Made by a program: the position numbers and the translations under genes
Part shown: positions 17,709 to 25,979 of the stretch, piece after piece
Layout of the letters: each line of letters opens with the position of its first letter
Position numbering within the stretch: position 1 is the first letter of the stretch
Assembly (NCBI GenBank): GCA_050329935.1
Contig: JBHJOI010000079.1
Span: 6,208-70,207 of the forward strand
Reading direction: 5' to 3'
Origin: CAYSFW01 sp050329935
GTDB taxonomy: Bacteria; Pseudomonadota; Gammaproteobacteria; UWMA-0217
DNA length: 64,000 nucleotides
Notes under the pieces: model-generated
Database searches by the model: none
The model's input: the letters and a program-made list of their open reading frames with translations, nothing else
What the model was told of the DNA's origin: nothing

Positions 17709-18605
17709 CTAGGATTCAGACGGAGCGCTCGCGGCAAGCACGACGGTCGCCGGCAACTGATCGCCGGAGGGCGAAAGCTGCACCGAGCCTGTCCGCGAAG
17801 ACCGTGGAAAATCCAGCGCATCGGTCGCGACGTACACAACCTCGGTGCCTAGCGTTCCGTCCGGATACAGATCGATGCTTCGGTAGGCCGGTGGAAAGGT
17901 ATCGTAGGCGTGATCCGGGCGATTCGAGACGAATTGTACGCAGGTTGACGGCGTGCCGAGCATGCGCAAACGACCGTGCACGACATCGACCGCCTGATGA
18001 ACGTGACCAAAAACCGCGCCTTGAACCTGGGGAAACGCGGCCAACCGGGCGAACAATTCCTGGCGGTTGGCCAGACCGATTCGATCGATCCAGGCACTGC
18101 CGATCGCAATTGGCTGGTGATGCAAAAACAACAGCGCGGGCAGATCGGGGTACTGCCGCAGCAGAGACGCCGCTCGTTCCATTTCCGTCTCGGGTATTCG
18201 ACCAGCCGGCAAGCCAGGGTCAACCGAGTTCAGAAACAACAATAACCAACCACCAAGGATCACGTGTTTAGCGATGGACACTTCTCCGGTCGCGAGCGCC
18301 GCGAGCATCACCGGAACATCGTCATGGTTTCCCGGCAGACAAAATACGGGCAGCCCAGTGCTCGCCATGATCCACGCGAATCGCCGATAGGTCTGCACCG
18401 TTGGCTCTTGCGCAATGTCGCCTGTGACGATGATCGCGTCGACATGCGCCTCTTGCGCGCGGATTCGGTCCAGCACGCGCGCCAGCGTCCGATCCGTATT
18501 GATTTCTCGACAATCGTCATGCCAATCGAGTTGCCCGTGTTCATGTTCGAACAGGTGCAAATCCGTAATTTGGACGATTCGTGGCGCGGACGGGCGTGAA
18601 GGCAC
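17709..18605 (-). CDS. cpdA: 3',5'-cyclic AMP phosphodiesterase CpdA/Icc-like metallophosphoesterase
   Basis: A 298-residue calcineurin-like phosphoesterase. The GTG at 18605 is chosen because AGGAGG lies 10 bases upstream; an ATG between them is in another frame. Metal-binding motifs are in order: QITDLHLFEH, VTGDIAQEP, CLPGNHDDV, LFLHHQPIAIGSAW and GAVFGHVHQAVD. This set is characteristic of Icc/CpdA, which hydrolyses cAMP or related cyclic nucleotides and so tempers CRP signalling. It is convergent with the GspE-like gene. Length and motifs are normal. Substrate preference is inferred from family membership. Confidence 0.87.
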   Translation of the reverse strand: MPSRPSAPRIVQITDLHLFEHEHGQLDWHDDCREINTDRTLARVLDRIRAQEAHVDAIIVTGDIAQEPTVQTYRRFAWIMASTGLPVFCLPGNHDDVPVMLAALATGEVSIAKHVILGGWLLLFLNSVDPGLPAGRIPETEMERAASLLRQYPDLPALLFLHHQPIAIGSAWIDRIGLANRQELFARLAAFPQVQGAVFGHVHQAVDVVHGRLRMLGTPSTCVQFVSNRPDHAYDTFPPAYRSIDLYPDGTLGTEVVYVATDALDFPRSSRTGSVQLSPSGDQLPATVVLAASAPSES

Positions 18606-18687
18606 GAGTTCATGACCTCCTGATGTTGTCGGTACCCGCACTGTAACCGGGTTGTATGACGACACAATTAACCGCCCTCGGCCTGGG

Positions 18688-19110
18688 TCATCGCGACCCG
18701 CGGGCGCAAAATGCGAGATAGTCGCCAGTCTCGATGGGGATCGCGCCTCGTAGCGGACGCGTGTAGAGGTAAACCCACGCGTCAACGCTGGTGCCGCCAA
18801 CGGCAACGATCTCCAGGTACTTGCGCCGATACTCACGAGGCTCCCGAGCGGCCGCGTCGCAGCCCTCGTAGGCGTCGAGCCAGCGCAAGGTCGCGGTCGG
18901 AGCGCGCAGGCGGTAAAGATCGCCGATGACCATGCCGGCCGCAAAGGGCGACCGTACCATCGCGGGATAGGGTCCGAGGTCGTACAAACCACCAACGACC
19001 TGTGCATGACCCAACCACTGTGCTTCGCGCCGCAAACGTCGCTGCCACGGATTATCGCAACCGCGCCGCAGCGTGCCATAGACAAACAGGCGATCAAGCA
19101 TCACACGCAT
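18688..19110 (-). CDS. Gamma-glutamylcyclotransferase-like (AIG2/GGCT) protein
   Basis: About 140 residues (ATG at 19110 or 19101). The GGCT fold signature is clear: LFVYGTLRRGCDNPW with the substrate-binding YGTL loop, a Tyr-containing VVGGLYDLGPYPAMV strand, GDLYRLRAPTATLRWLDAYEGC with the catalytic-region acidic residue, and a closing VYLYTRP. Family members cyclise gamma-glutamyl amines or dipeptides. It lies downstream of ung on the same strand. The precise substrate is unknown. Confidence 0.85.
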   Translation of the reverse strand: MRVMLDRLFVYGTLRRGCDNPWQRRLRREAQWLGHAQVVGGLYDLGPYPAMVRSPFAAGMVIGDLYRLRAPTATLRWLDAYEGCDAAAREPREYRRKYLEIVAVGGTSVDAWVYLYTRPLRGAIPIETGDYLAFCARGSR

Positions 19111-19302
19111 CCGGATTCGACGCCGGCGCGGGAAAGCCTGCCGCGACGCGCACCACGCAGCGCCACTCTCAACGCCATCCCCACCGGAGCCCACGCCCGA
19201 CGCGGCTGCGAACGATCTCAGACCGCCGCCAGCCGAGGCTCGCACGCAACGGGTCCGATTCGCGACGGAAACCCGCCAAAGACACGCCCGGCGCCGCCGG
19301 GA

Positions 19303-20001
19303 TCACGAGGGGTCCACTCCCGTTCGCCAATCGATTTGCGGCGTGGCATTGCGTTCAAGAAAGGCGTTGATGGTCGAAAACGGGCGACTGCCGAAAAAAC
19401 CTCGATAAGCCGAGAGTGGCGAGGGATGCGGTGCTTCTATGACCAAGTGACGCTGGCGATCGAGGCCACGCCCCATCAGCTGCGCGTGGTTGCCCCAGAG
19501 CACGAACGCCAGCGGTCGCGGTTGCCGGTCGAGCACCGCGACCACGCGGTCGGTGAACCGCTCCCAGCCTTTACCGCGATGGCTGCCAGGTTTACCGCAC
19601 TCCGTCGTGAGCACCGTATTGAGCAGCAACACCCCCTGCTCCGCCCAAGCACTCAGACTGCCATTTTCGTTGTCGATGCCCAGGTCATCGCGCAACTCGC
19701 GAAAGATATTGATCAGCGATTTCGGCAACGGCTTTACGTCCGGGCGCACCGAAAAACACAGACCGTTCGCATGGCCCGGCGTGGGATAAGGATCCTGACC
19801 GATCACCACGACCCGCACCTGCCTCATCGGGGTCGCATTGAACGCGCGAAACCACTGCGCGGGCGGCGGAAGGATCTGCTTGCCCGCCGCAAGCTCCGCA
19901 CGCAGGAAGTCGTTCAACGCGCCGAAACACGACTGTTCGAGCACATCCGCGAGGGCATCGGCCCAACCCGGTTCAAGCCGGAAGTCGTCGAATGGATTCA
20001 T
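19303..20001 (-). CDS. ung: Uracil-DNA glycosylase
   Basis: A 232-residue family 1 UDG. The ATG at 20001 overlaps the pdxH stop as ATGA, which fixes the start. The catalytic motif GQDPYPTPGHANGLCFSV contains the water-activating Asp (residue 70), the Asn-bearing strand is LLLNTVLTTECGKPGSH, and the DNA-intercalation loop with catalytic His reads HPSPLSAYRGFFGSRPFS. It removes uracil from DNA in the first step of base excision repair. It is translationally coupled to pdxH. Normal length for the family. Confidence 0.96.
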   Translation of the reverse strand: MNPFDDFRLEPGWADALADVLEQSCFGALNDFLRAELAAGKQILPPPAQWFRAFNATPMRQVRVVVIGQDPYPTPGHANGLCFSVRPDVKPLPKSLINIFRELRDDLGIDNENGSLSAWAEQGVLLLNTVLTTECGKPGSHRGKGWERFTDRVVAVLDRQPRPLAFVLWGNHAQLMGRGLDRQRHLVIEAPHPSPLSAYRGFFGSRPFSTINAFLERNATPQIDWRTGVDPS

Positions 20002-20642
20002 GGTGAGAGACGATCGATCTCCCACGCCCCTGCGACCAGATGGTAGCGAAATCGATCATGCAGCCGGTTTGGCCGACCCTGCCAGAACTCAAAACGTTGT
20101 GGTATCAGTCGGTAACCCCCCCAAGCCTCCGGCCGCGGAACGTCGCCCAGCGGGAATGCGCGCTGCAAATCCGCCAATCGCGCCTCGAGCACGGCGCGGC
20201 TTTCAATCACCGCGCTCTGCACCGAACTCGCCGCGCTGAAGCGGCTATCCAGCGGCCGTGAATGGAAGTACGTCTCCGCCTCGGTCATCGGCAAATGCTC
20301 AACCGGTCCCGCGATTCGCACCTGGCGTGCCAACTCGGGCCAATACAATAGGATCTCGGCGCGCGGATTCGCTTCAAGTTGGCGCCCCTTGTCGCTGCGT
20401 TTGTCGGTGTACCAGCAAAAGCCGGCGTGATCGAAGTGTTTGAGCAACACCGTGCGCAGAGCCGGTTCACCCTCCGCCGTCGCCGTTGCCAGAAACATCG
20501 CGGTGGGATCCACCGCCTCGGGATGCTCCGCATCCTCAAACCAATTCGCGAACTGCACGAATGGGTCTCGATCGAGGTCAGCACGCCGGAGTTCGCCTAG
20601 ATTGTAATCGCGGCGCGCATGGCGCAGGTCACGTTTCGACAT
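19998..20642 (-). CDS. pdxH: Pyridoxamine 5'-phosphate oxidase
   Basis: A 214-residue FMN-dependent oxidase that makes pyridoxal 5'-phosphate, the final step of vitamin B6 synthesis and salvage. It has an N-terminal YNLGELRRADLDRDPFVQF region, FMN/PLP-binding EPALRTVLLKHFDHAGFCWY, YTDKRSDKGRQLEANPRAE, and the C-terminal PQRFEFWQGRPNRLHDRFRY motif that contacts the substrate phosphate and FMN. The length matches characterised enzymes. Its stop overlaps the ung start. Confidence 0.96.
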   Translation of the reverse strand: MSKRDLRHARRDYNLGELRRADLDRDPFVQFANWFEDAEHPEAVDPTAMFLATATAEGEPALRTVLLKHFDHAGFCWYTDKRSDKGRQLEANPRAEILLYWPELARQVRIAGPVEHLPMTEAETYFHSRPLDSRFSAASSVQSAVIESRAVLEARLADLQRAFPLGDVPRPEAWGGYRLIPQRFEFWQGRPNRLHDRFRYHLVAGAWEIDRLSP

Positions 20643-20751
20643 CGGGACGCTCCTGTCAAATTAATCACTTCGGTGGCCCAAAATAGCAGTGGACGCGGCC
20701 ACTGGCTATGATTCGGAATCCATCCGAGCCATACGCAGAAATCACCCCATC

Positions 20752-21297
20752 ATGCCGCCGCCGAACCCCAGCCCGCTGACCCTCGTGCAGCAGCAGCGCA
20801 TCGTGATCGAGACCGAACAACGCGTACGTGAGGCGGTCGCAGCGCTCGGTTTGACGCGTCCCGCACCCGTGGAGATTCGATTCGACGTGCGTGGCTCCGC
20901 CTGGGGTTACTACGTGCGGCATCGCGATCAGTGCCGCATTCGTTACAATCCCTGGCTGTTCGCGCAATTCTTTGACGATGGTATCCAAGAGACGGTGCCG
21001 CACGAGGTCGCGCATTTCGTCGTCGACTTGTTGCACCCCAGACCGAGGCGCCGACTTCAGCCGCACGGTCGTGAATGGCGTTCGGTCATGCTGCTGTTCG
21101 GCTTCGACGCGCCCAGTACCACCCATCGCCACTCGCTCGCCAATGTGCCCGTGCGGCGCCAGGCGCGCTTCGCGTACCAATGCGATTGTCGCGCGCACGA
21201 ACTGAGTGCGACCCGCCATTATCGAATCTTGCGCAGCAAGGTGATTTATCACTGTCGATTCTGTGGCGGTGCGTTGCGGCGCGAATCCTCAGCCTGA
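20752..21297 (+). CDS. SprT-like zinc metalloprotease-domain protein
   Basis: A 181-residue protein from ATG 20752. A zinc protease HExxH-like site appears as VPHEVAHFVVDLLHP, with a third ligand region at LQPHGREWRSVML. The C-terminal zinc ribbon reads YQCDCRAHELS ... YHCRFCGGALRR. This is the SprT/SPRTN-N domain layout; eukaryotic relatives digest DNA-protein crosslinks, while the bacterial role is unclear. It is divergent from pdxH. Confidence 0.87.
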   Translation: MPPPNPSPLTLVQQQRIVIETEQRVREAVAALGLTRPAPVEIRFDVRGSAWGYYVRHRDQCRIRYNPWLFAQFFDDGIQETVPHEVAHFVVDLLHPRPRRRLQPHGREWRSVMLLFGFDAPSTTHRHSLANVPVRRQARFAYQCDCRAHELSATRHYRILRSKVIYHCRFCGGALRRESSA

Positions 21298-21471
21298 CTT
21301 TCACGGCGCGAACGCTGCAACGGAGGCTGAAAGCACATGCCTTGGGCTTATGACCCATCACTTTAATCGACCGCGCCGGCATCGCGTTGCATTACGTTAC
21401 GAATGCGCACCCTGAACGAACCGCGGAATCGGTTAAACTCGTAAACGGTACAAACATCGGGAGACCGCGCC

Positions 21472-22197
21472 ATGACCTTTCCCCGCTTCCTGCTGACTTG
21501 CCTCGTGTTGTTGGGCGCGTTGCTCGCTGGTTGTTCGCACCAGCCCGCTACGCCCGAAGAGGTCACCCGCGATTTCTGGAATGCAGTGATCGAGAACAAC
21601 GCGGAACGGATGCAGCAACTCGTGGCCAAGGACTCGCTCAAGGATCCGAGGCTGCTTTCGAACCATGACCGCAAGTTGCGGGCCGTCGAGATCGGCACGG
21701 CGGAAAAAACCGAGATCAGCGCCCAGGTCGCGACCACGCTCGTCGGCGGGGAACCCGGCAAGGAAACACGTCTACCAATCAGCACGCAACTGGTACGCGA
21801 GAATCAGCAATGGCGGGTACACGGCCAGCGTAGCGTTGACGCGCTGGTCACCGCGTCGGTGCAATTGATGGCCAGTCAGGTGAGCGACAACCTCGCCAAT
21901 ATCGGTCAGGATCTCTCCCGGTCCGTCACCACCGGGATAGAGTCCTTCATGCAGTCGTTGAATCAGGAACTACCGCAGCTCAAGCAACAACTCGAAGCAC
22001 TGTCCGACGAACAGAAATCGCAACAACTCGGTTCGCAACTGGGCGTCTTGTTTGCCCAGGGCATCAAGGAGGCTTTGCGGGAGTTCAATCAGGGGATGGA
22101 AGAACTCGGTCAGGAACTCAAGCGGAACGCGCCCGCGGCGCCAGCGCCGGGCGCGGCCGAGCGAAATGAATCAGCGCGGCCGGACGAGCGTATCTGA
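21472..22197 (+). CDS. Predicted lipoprotein, DUF4878-like
   Basis: A 241-residue protein with a lipoprotein signal peptide ending in the lipobox LLAGC (Cys 21). Residues ~28-130 resemble NTF2-like DUF4878 domains (TPEEVTRDFWNAVIENNAER ... RENQQWRVHGQRS). Residues ~135-220 are amphipathic and Gln/Leu-rich, likely coiled coil (ELPQLKQQLEALSDEQKSQQ). The tail is Ala/Pro-rich. It is probably outer-membrane attached. Function unknown, with no operon partner close by; the next 240 bases downstream hold nothing recognisable. Confidence 0.7.
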   Translation: MTFPRFLLTCLVLLGALLAGCSHQPATPEEVTRDFWNAVIENNAERMQQLVAKDSLKDPRLLSNHDRKLRAVEIGTAEKTEISAQVATTLVGGEPGKETRLPISTQLVRENQQWRVHGQRSVDALVTASVQLMASQVSDNLANIGQDLSRSVTTGIESFMQSLNQELPQLKQQLEALSDEQKSQQLGSQLGVLFAQGIKEALREFNQGMEELGQELKRNAPAAPAPGAAERNESARPDERI

Positions 22198-22441
22198 AAC
22201 GGGTCGGTGCGCGATGGAAGGAATTTGCCGCCATGAACTGCGCCTTCGCTTCGGTGACCGAGGGAACTCGAGCCGATCGCGTGGAGACGCAACCACGATG
22301 CCGCCAAGGTCCTGAAGCGCTGTCCGCTGATGGACACCGCAAACGTCGTCGAGAAGGTCACCGGCAAGATCCGCGGCCTTCCGGTCGACCAATGAGCACC
22401 AAGCTCGATTGATTAAACCTGGTGCACTCGGAGGCTCGTCC

Positions 22442-22954
22442 TCAGTGCTCGTGACCGCACCCGCACTCGTGGTGTTCCTGCCCACATTCACCGTGGCCGT
22501 GCGCGTGACCATGGTTCATTTCGTCATCGGTGGCGTCGCGTACCGCTTGCACCCGCACATCGAAATGAAGCGTTTGGCCCGCCATCGGGTGATTGCCGTC
22601 CACCGTGATACTGTCATCGACGACCTCGCGAACCACGACGACCTGGTGTCCATGCGCGGTTTCGGCATGGAACATCATGCCGACGTCGATCTCCGCATCG
22701 CCGAACATATCCCGCGGCACAACCTGCAGCAGCGTATCGTCATAGTCTCCGTACCCTTCTTCCGGAACGACGACAATCTCGAGTTCGTCGCCAACGGTAC
22801 GGCCTTCCAGCGCCTTCTCCAGTCCAGGGATGATGTCGTCGCCGCCGTGCAGATAGACGTAGGGATTATCCTCGGTGCTCCGCTCCAATTCCTGGCCGGA
22901 ATCGTTTTTCAACACATAATCCAGTGTGACGACTTTGCCACTCACAATCTGCAT
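22442..22954 (-). CDS. slyD: FKBP-type peptidyl-prolyl isomerase SlyD
   Basis: About 170 residues from ATG 22954, preceded by GAGGA. The FKBP part has YVLKNDSGQELERSTEDNPY and HGGDDIIPGLEKALEG, followed by the insert-in-flap domain. The C-terminal tail is rich in His and Cys (HGHAHGHGECGQEHHECG), matching the metal-binding tail of SlyD, which delivers nickel to hydrogenase and urease in relatives. It is a cytoplasmic folding catalyst and chaperone. The repeat pair C1/C2 lies upstream. Confidence 0.92.
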   Translation of the reverse strand: MQIVSGKVVTLDYVLKNDSGQELERSTEDNPYVYLHGGDDIIPGLEKALEGRTVGDELEIVVVPEEGYGDYDDTLLQVVPRDMFGDAEIDVGMMFHAETAHGHQVVVVREVVDDSITVDGNHPMAGQTLHFDVRVQAVRDATDDEMNHGHAHGHGECGQEHHECGCGHEH

Positions 22955-23035
22955 CGCTCGTTCCTCAACTGTCCGTAACCTAGATATTCGATATGGTACC
23001 TGCAATCGAGTTACCGCGCCCCCAGATTTTGCCGT

Positions 23036-23196
23036 GAAACGCCGGTGCAAATGGGGATGCCGTTCCGGGTTGGGTAAGCAGGAGCGTCAAAGCGGGACCA
23101 CAGTCGTCGTGCCCTAAAAACGGGTTCACACCGTCTCCCGCCTAGCCGAACCGGAGCGGCTTTCATCGGCCGAGGCGGAGTCCTCGCCATGTAATA
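23036..23196 (+). repeat. Dispersed intergenic repeat, copy C1
   Basis: First of two tandem copies upstream of fabA. The left arm is CCGTTCCGGGTTGGGTAAGC and the right-side landmarks are CCGTCTCCCGCCTAGCCG and GGCTTTCATCGGCCGAGGCG. The copy ends near CTCGCCATGTAATATTTACG, 10-15 bases before copy C2 begins. The central loop differs most between copies. Confidence 0.8.
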
Positions 23197-23205
23197 TTTA
23201 CGCGA

Positions 23206-23374
23206 AATGCCGGATTCCCAGAGTGGGCGCCGGTCCGGGTTGGATAGGCGGGCGCATAGGCCGCATGGAATCGGCCGTTGAGCCCCCAGGGAGGGGTTCG
23301 CGGCGTCTCCCGCCTTTAGCCGAACCGGAGCGGCATTCATCGGCCGAGGCGGCGTCCTCGACATGAAAGTAAGG
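23206..23374 (+). repeat. Dispersed intergenic repeat, copy C2
   Basis: Second tandem copy, the one closest to copy A in its left half (GGTTGGATAGGCGGGCG is shared exactly). The 3' part TTTCAT ... GAGGCGGCGTCCTC ... ATGAAA forms a nested hairpin. It ends about 90 bases upstream of fabA. With C1 it fills most of the roughly 500-bp slyD-fabA gap. Confidence 0.82.
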
Positions 23375-23404
23375 TCGGACCGGGAAGCGGTGGACCGTGA
23401 GTTT

Positions 23405-23422
23405 TTAGCGCAAATGTACTAA
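23405..23422. promoter_or_regulatory. Imperfect palindrome upstream of fabA, possible operator
   Basis: TTAGCGCAAATGTACTAA has matching ends (TTAG/CTAA) and a matched CA/TG core. It lies 40-57 bases before the fabA ATG. The position would suit a fatty-acid regulator of the FabR/DesT type, but there is no regulator gene nearby and the symmetry is incomplete. Confidence 0.25.
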
Positions 23423-23461
23423 AGTGCCGTGATTCCGCGACATCGCCCTGGACCCGACTGC

Positions 23462-23977
23462 ATGACCCGACCTGAATCCTTTTCACGAGAAGAACTTATC
23501 CGCTGCGGCAAGGGTGATATGTTCGGCCCCGGCAACGCCCAGTTGCCCCTCCCCAACATGTTGATGATGGACCGCGTGATCAGAATCACCGACTCGGGCG
23601 GGCGCTACGACAAGGGCGAAATCATCGCGGAACTCGATATCAAACCCGATCTCTGGTTTTTCGCCTGCCATTTCGAGGGTGATCCGGTCATGCCGGGTTG
23701 TCTTGGACTCGACGCGTTGTGGCAACTGATTGGGTTTTACCTGGCCTGGCTGGGCAGCCCCGGCCGCGGTCGCGCGCTCGGCGCGGGCGAGGTGAAGTTT
23801 TTCGGTCAGGTTCTGCCGACCGCGACAAAAGTGACCTACCACCTGGATCTCAAACGGGTCATCCAGCGCCGACTGGTGATGGGCATCGCCGATGGCCGCG
23901 TGATGGTCGACGGCCGTGAGATCTACACGGCAAGCGATCTCAAGGTCGGATTGTTTACCTCGACCGCGGATTTTTAG
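23462..23977 (+). CDS. fabA: Bifunctional 3-hydroxydecanoyl-ACP dehydratase/isomerase
   Basis: A 171-residue enzyme from ATG 23462, the standard family length. It makes the cis-3-decenoyl-ACP branch for unsaturated fatty acids. The active-site His lies in FFACHFEGDPVMPGCLGLDA, together with the catalytic Asp in GLDALWQ. It also has the LPNMLMMDRV N-terminal and the YTASDLKVGLF C-terminal hallmarks of FabA rather than FabZ. It is followed by fabB 33 bases downstream, the usual gammaproteobacterial pairing. Confidence 0.97.
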   Translation: MTRPESFSREELIRCGKGDMFGPGNAQLPLPNMLMMDRVIRITDSGGRYDKGEIIAELDIKPDLWFFACHFEGDPVMPGCLGLDALWQLIGFYLAWLGSPGRGRALGAGEVKFFGQVLPTATKVTYHLDLKRVIQRRLVMGIADGRVMVDGREIYTASDLKVGLFTSTADF

Positions 23978-24010
23978 ACCGGTAGCAGCAAACAGCGGAG
24001 TGTCAGTAAC

Positions 24011-25228
24011 ATGCGACGGGTAGTCATCACCGGAATCGGTATCATTTCGTGCCTGGGCAACGACCAGGACAGCGTTGCCGAATCATTGCGCCTCGGGCGC
24101 TCTGGAATCAGTTTCCAGCAAGACTACAAGGAAATGGGCATGCGCAGCCAAGTGGCGGGCGTACCCGCGATCGACCTCGCCGCCCATATCGATCGCAAGC
24201 AACTTCGGTTCATGGGCCACGCCGCGGCGTATGCCTTCCTCGCCATGCAGCAGGCGATCGCGGACTCGGGATTGGCGCACGCGGAGATTTCGAATCCTCG
24301 CACCGGGATCATTGCCGGATCTGGCGGCGCCGCCGCATCGAGTCAGGTCGAGTCCGCCGACATTCTGCGTAGTAAGGGCGTACGCCGGGTCGGTCCCTAT
24401 CGCGTGACGCAGACCATGGGCAGTACCGTTTCCGCCTGTCTGGCCACACCGTTCGAAATCAAGGGCGTCAATTACTCGATCTCATCGGCCTGCGCGACCA
24501 GCGCGCATTGCATTGGCAACGGCGTCGAGCAGATCCAGTTCGGCAAGCAGGACATCGTGTTCGCGGGCGGTGGCGAGGAGGTGCATTGGGCACTGAGCTC
24601 CCTGTTCGACGCGATGGGCGCGCTGTCGTCGCAATTCAATGAGGCTCCGGAGCGCGCGTCGCGCGCCTACGACGCGGCCCGCGACGGTTTCGTGATCGCT
24701 GGCGGCGGCGGCATGGTGGTGCTCGAGGAACTCGAACACGCCCGCGCGCGCGGTGCGCGTATCTACGCAGAAGTCGTCGGCTACGGCGCGACCTCGGACG
24801 GCTACGACATGGTCGCGCCCTCCGGCGAAGGTGCGCAACGCTGCATGCGTCAGGCCATTGCCGATCTCGACGGACCAATCGACTACATCAATACGCACGG
24901 CACCAGCACACCGGTCGGCGATGTCGCGGAACTCAACGCAATCCGCGCGACCTTCGGCAGCGAGATTCCGCCGATCAGTTCGACCAAATCGCTCTCCGGC
25001 CACTCACTCGGCGCCGCGGGTGTGCAGGAAGCAATCTACTGTCTGCTGATGCAGAAGCACGGCTTCATCGCGGCATCGGCCAACATCGAGACCCTCGATC
25101 CGGTAGCGGACGGGATCCCGATCGTGCTCGAACGGATCGACAACGCGAACCCGCGTCGGATCCTGTCAAACAGCTTCGGTTTCGGCGGCACCAATGCGGC
25201 GCTGGTGCTCGAGAAGTGGGACGCCTGA
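24011..25228 (+). CDS. fabB: 3-oxoacyl-ACP synthase I
   Basis: A 405-residue condensing enzyme that elongates cis-3-decenoyl-ACP made by FabA. The nucleophile Cys is in ISSACATSAHCIGNG, and the two catalytic His are in INTHGTSTPVGD and SLSGHSLGAAGVQ. The Gly-rich C-terminal loop NSFGFGGTNAALV is present. Length and motifs match FabB. It forms an operon with fabA. Downstream lies a degenerate repeat copy separating it from the convergent alcohol-oxidation operon. Confidence 0.97.
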   Translation: MRRVVITGIGIISCLGNDQDSVAESLRLGRSGISFQQDYKEMGMRSQVAGVPAIDLAAHIDRKQLRFMGHAAAYAFLAMQQAIADSGLAHAEISNPRTGIIAGSGGAAASSQVESADILRSKGVRRVGPYRVTQTMGSTVSACLATPFEIKGVNYSISSACATSAHCIGNGVEQIQFGKQDIVFAGGGEEVHWALSSLFDAMGALSSQFNEAPERASRAYDAARDGFVIAGGGGMVVLEELEHARARGARIYAEVVGYGATSDGYDMVAPSGEGAQRCMRQAIADLDGPIDYINTHGTSTPVGDVAELNAIRATFGSEIPPISSTKSLSGHSLGAAGVQEAIYCLLMQKHGFIAASANIETLDPVADGIPIVLERIDNANPRRILSNSFGFGGTNAALVLEKWDA

Positions 25229-25247
25229 CCGTCGCCCGACCGAAGGA

Positions 25248-25365
25248 CAACCATGCTTTCTTGGCGAAAACTCCGTCCGTAAGGATGAAAGTCGCCAAGG
25301 GCAGGATATAGCAGACGATACCGTGAACCGTCCCGCGGCGTCGGCGCCTGCCCTTAAGCAACCAC
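25248..25365 (-). repeat. Dispersed intergenic repeat, copy E (degenerate, reverse orientation)
   Basis: Read on the minus strand this gives GGTTCACGGTATCGTCTGC, then CCTGCCCTTGGCGACTTTCATCC and GTTTTCGCCAAGAAAGC, which line up with the right half of the other copies. A left arm AAGGGCAGG pairs with CCTGCCCTT, so hairpin potential is kept although the sequence has drifted. It lies between the convergent ends of fabB and the quinoprotein operon. Confidence 0.6.
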
Positions 25366-25391
25366 ATCCCCTGTAATCACGTTCTTTCAGG

Positions 25392-25979
25392 TTAACGAGT
25401 AACCTCGCGATCAAGCGGGACAGGCTGCACCTCGGTCAATGGCAACCGTGCCTCGCGCCAGCCATCGGTCCCGTCGGGATACCAATAAAGGTTGCGATAG
25501 CCATAACCGTGGGCGCGTTGCACCGCATTCCACGACATCCAGCAATCTGCGACGCAGAAGATCACGATCGCACGGGCACGATCCCCCGCGGTGAGGCGCG
25601 CGAGCTGTTCGCGGAAGTAGGCATCAAGCGTCGGACTCAAGCTGGCATAGCCCACATTCGGCAACCAGACGCTGCCCGGGAGGCTCTGCCTCGGCACGTC
25701 GGGCAACCAATCGATCGCGAAATCCAGCAGTTCCGGGCGCATCGCGATCGCCTGCACATCGACCAGCACGGGAGATTGGGTTGCCAGTAACTGGCGTAGC
25801 TCCGCCGTTGTGAGCGTGGTGCCGTTCGGTACGTTCGCCGGTGTAGGAGCGCGATAGTACGCCGCGCGATAGCCCTCGGCGTTCAGATGACGCGGTGGCT
25901 CGGCCAGGGCCGACAGCGATGCGAGCAGCAGGATTCCAAGCGCACCAGCACGGACTTCACGCGATATCCACGCGATCAT
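25392..25979 (-). CDS. PQQ-dependent catabolism-associated rhodanese-like protein (Cys-x3-Cys-Trp motif)
   Basis: A 195-residue exported protein with signal peptide GALGILLLASLSALA. It has a rhodanese-like core; the loop FCVADCWMSWNA carries two Cys followed by Trp, which is the hallmark of the family found only beside PQQ alcohol dehydrogenases. Its ATG overlaps the stop of the metallo-beta-lactamase-fold gene as ATGA, and it is the last gene of the six-gene operon. It probably handles a sulfur or thiol intermediate with the SoxYZ-like carrier. The biochemical role is unproven. Confidence 0.85.
   Translation of the reverse strand: MIAWISREVRAGALGILLLASLSALAEPPRHLNAEGYRAAYYRAPTPANVPNGTTLTTAELRQLLATQSPVLVDVQAIAMRPELLDFAIDWLPDVPRQSLPGSVWLPNVGYASLSPTLDAYFREQLARLTAGDRARAIVIFCVADCWMSWNAVQRAHGYGYRNLYWYPDGTDGWREARLPLTEVQPVPLDREVTR

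Noticed and set aside
18606..19097. Extended N-terminus for cpdA
   Set aside because: It would overlap the GGCT-like gene; a good Shine-Dalgarno supports the GTG at 18605.
19006..20046. 346-codon plus-strand frame
   Set aside because: Antisense to ung and the GGCT-like gene; low-complexity Arg-rich product with no motif.
22198..22441. Possible gene remnant between the lipoprotein and slyD
   Set aside because: Several short frames exist, but none has a start signal, motif or repeat match; nothing supportable.
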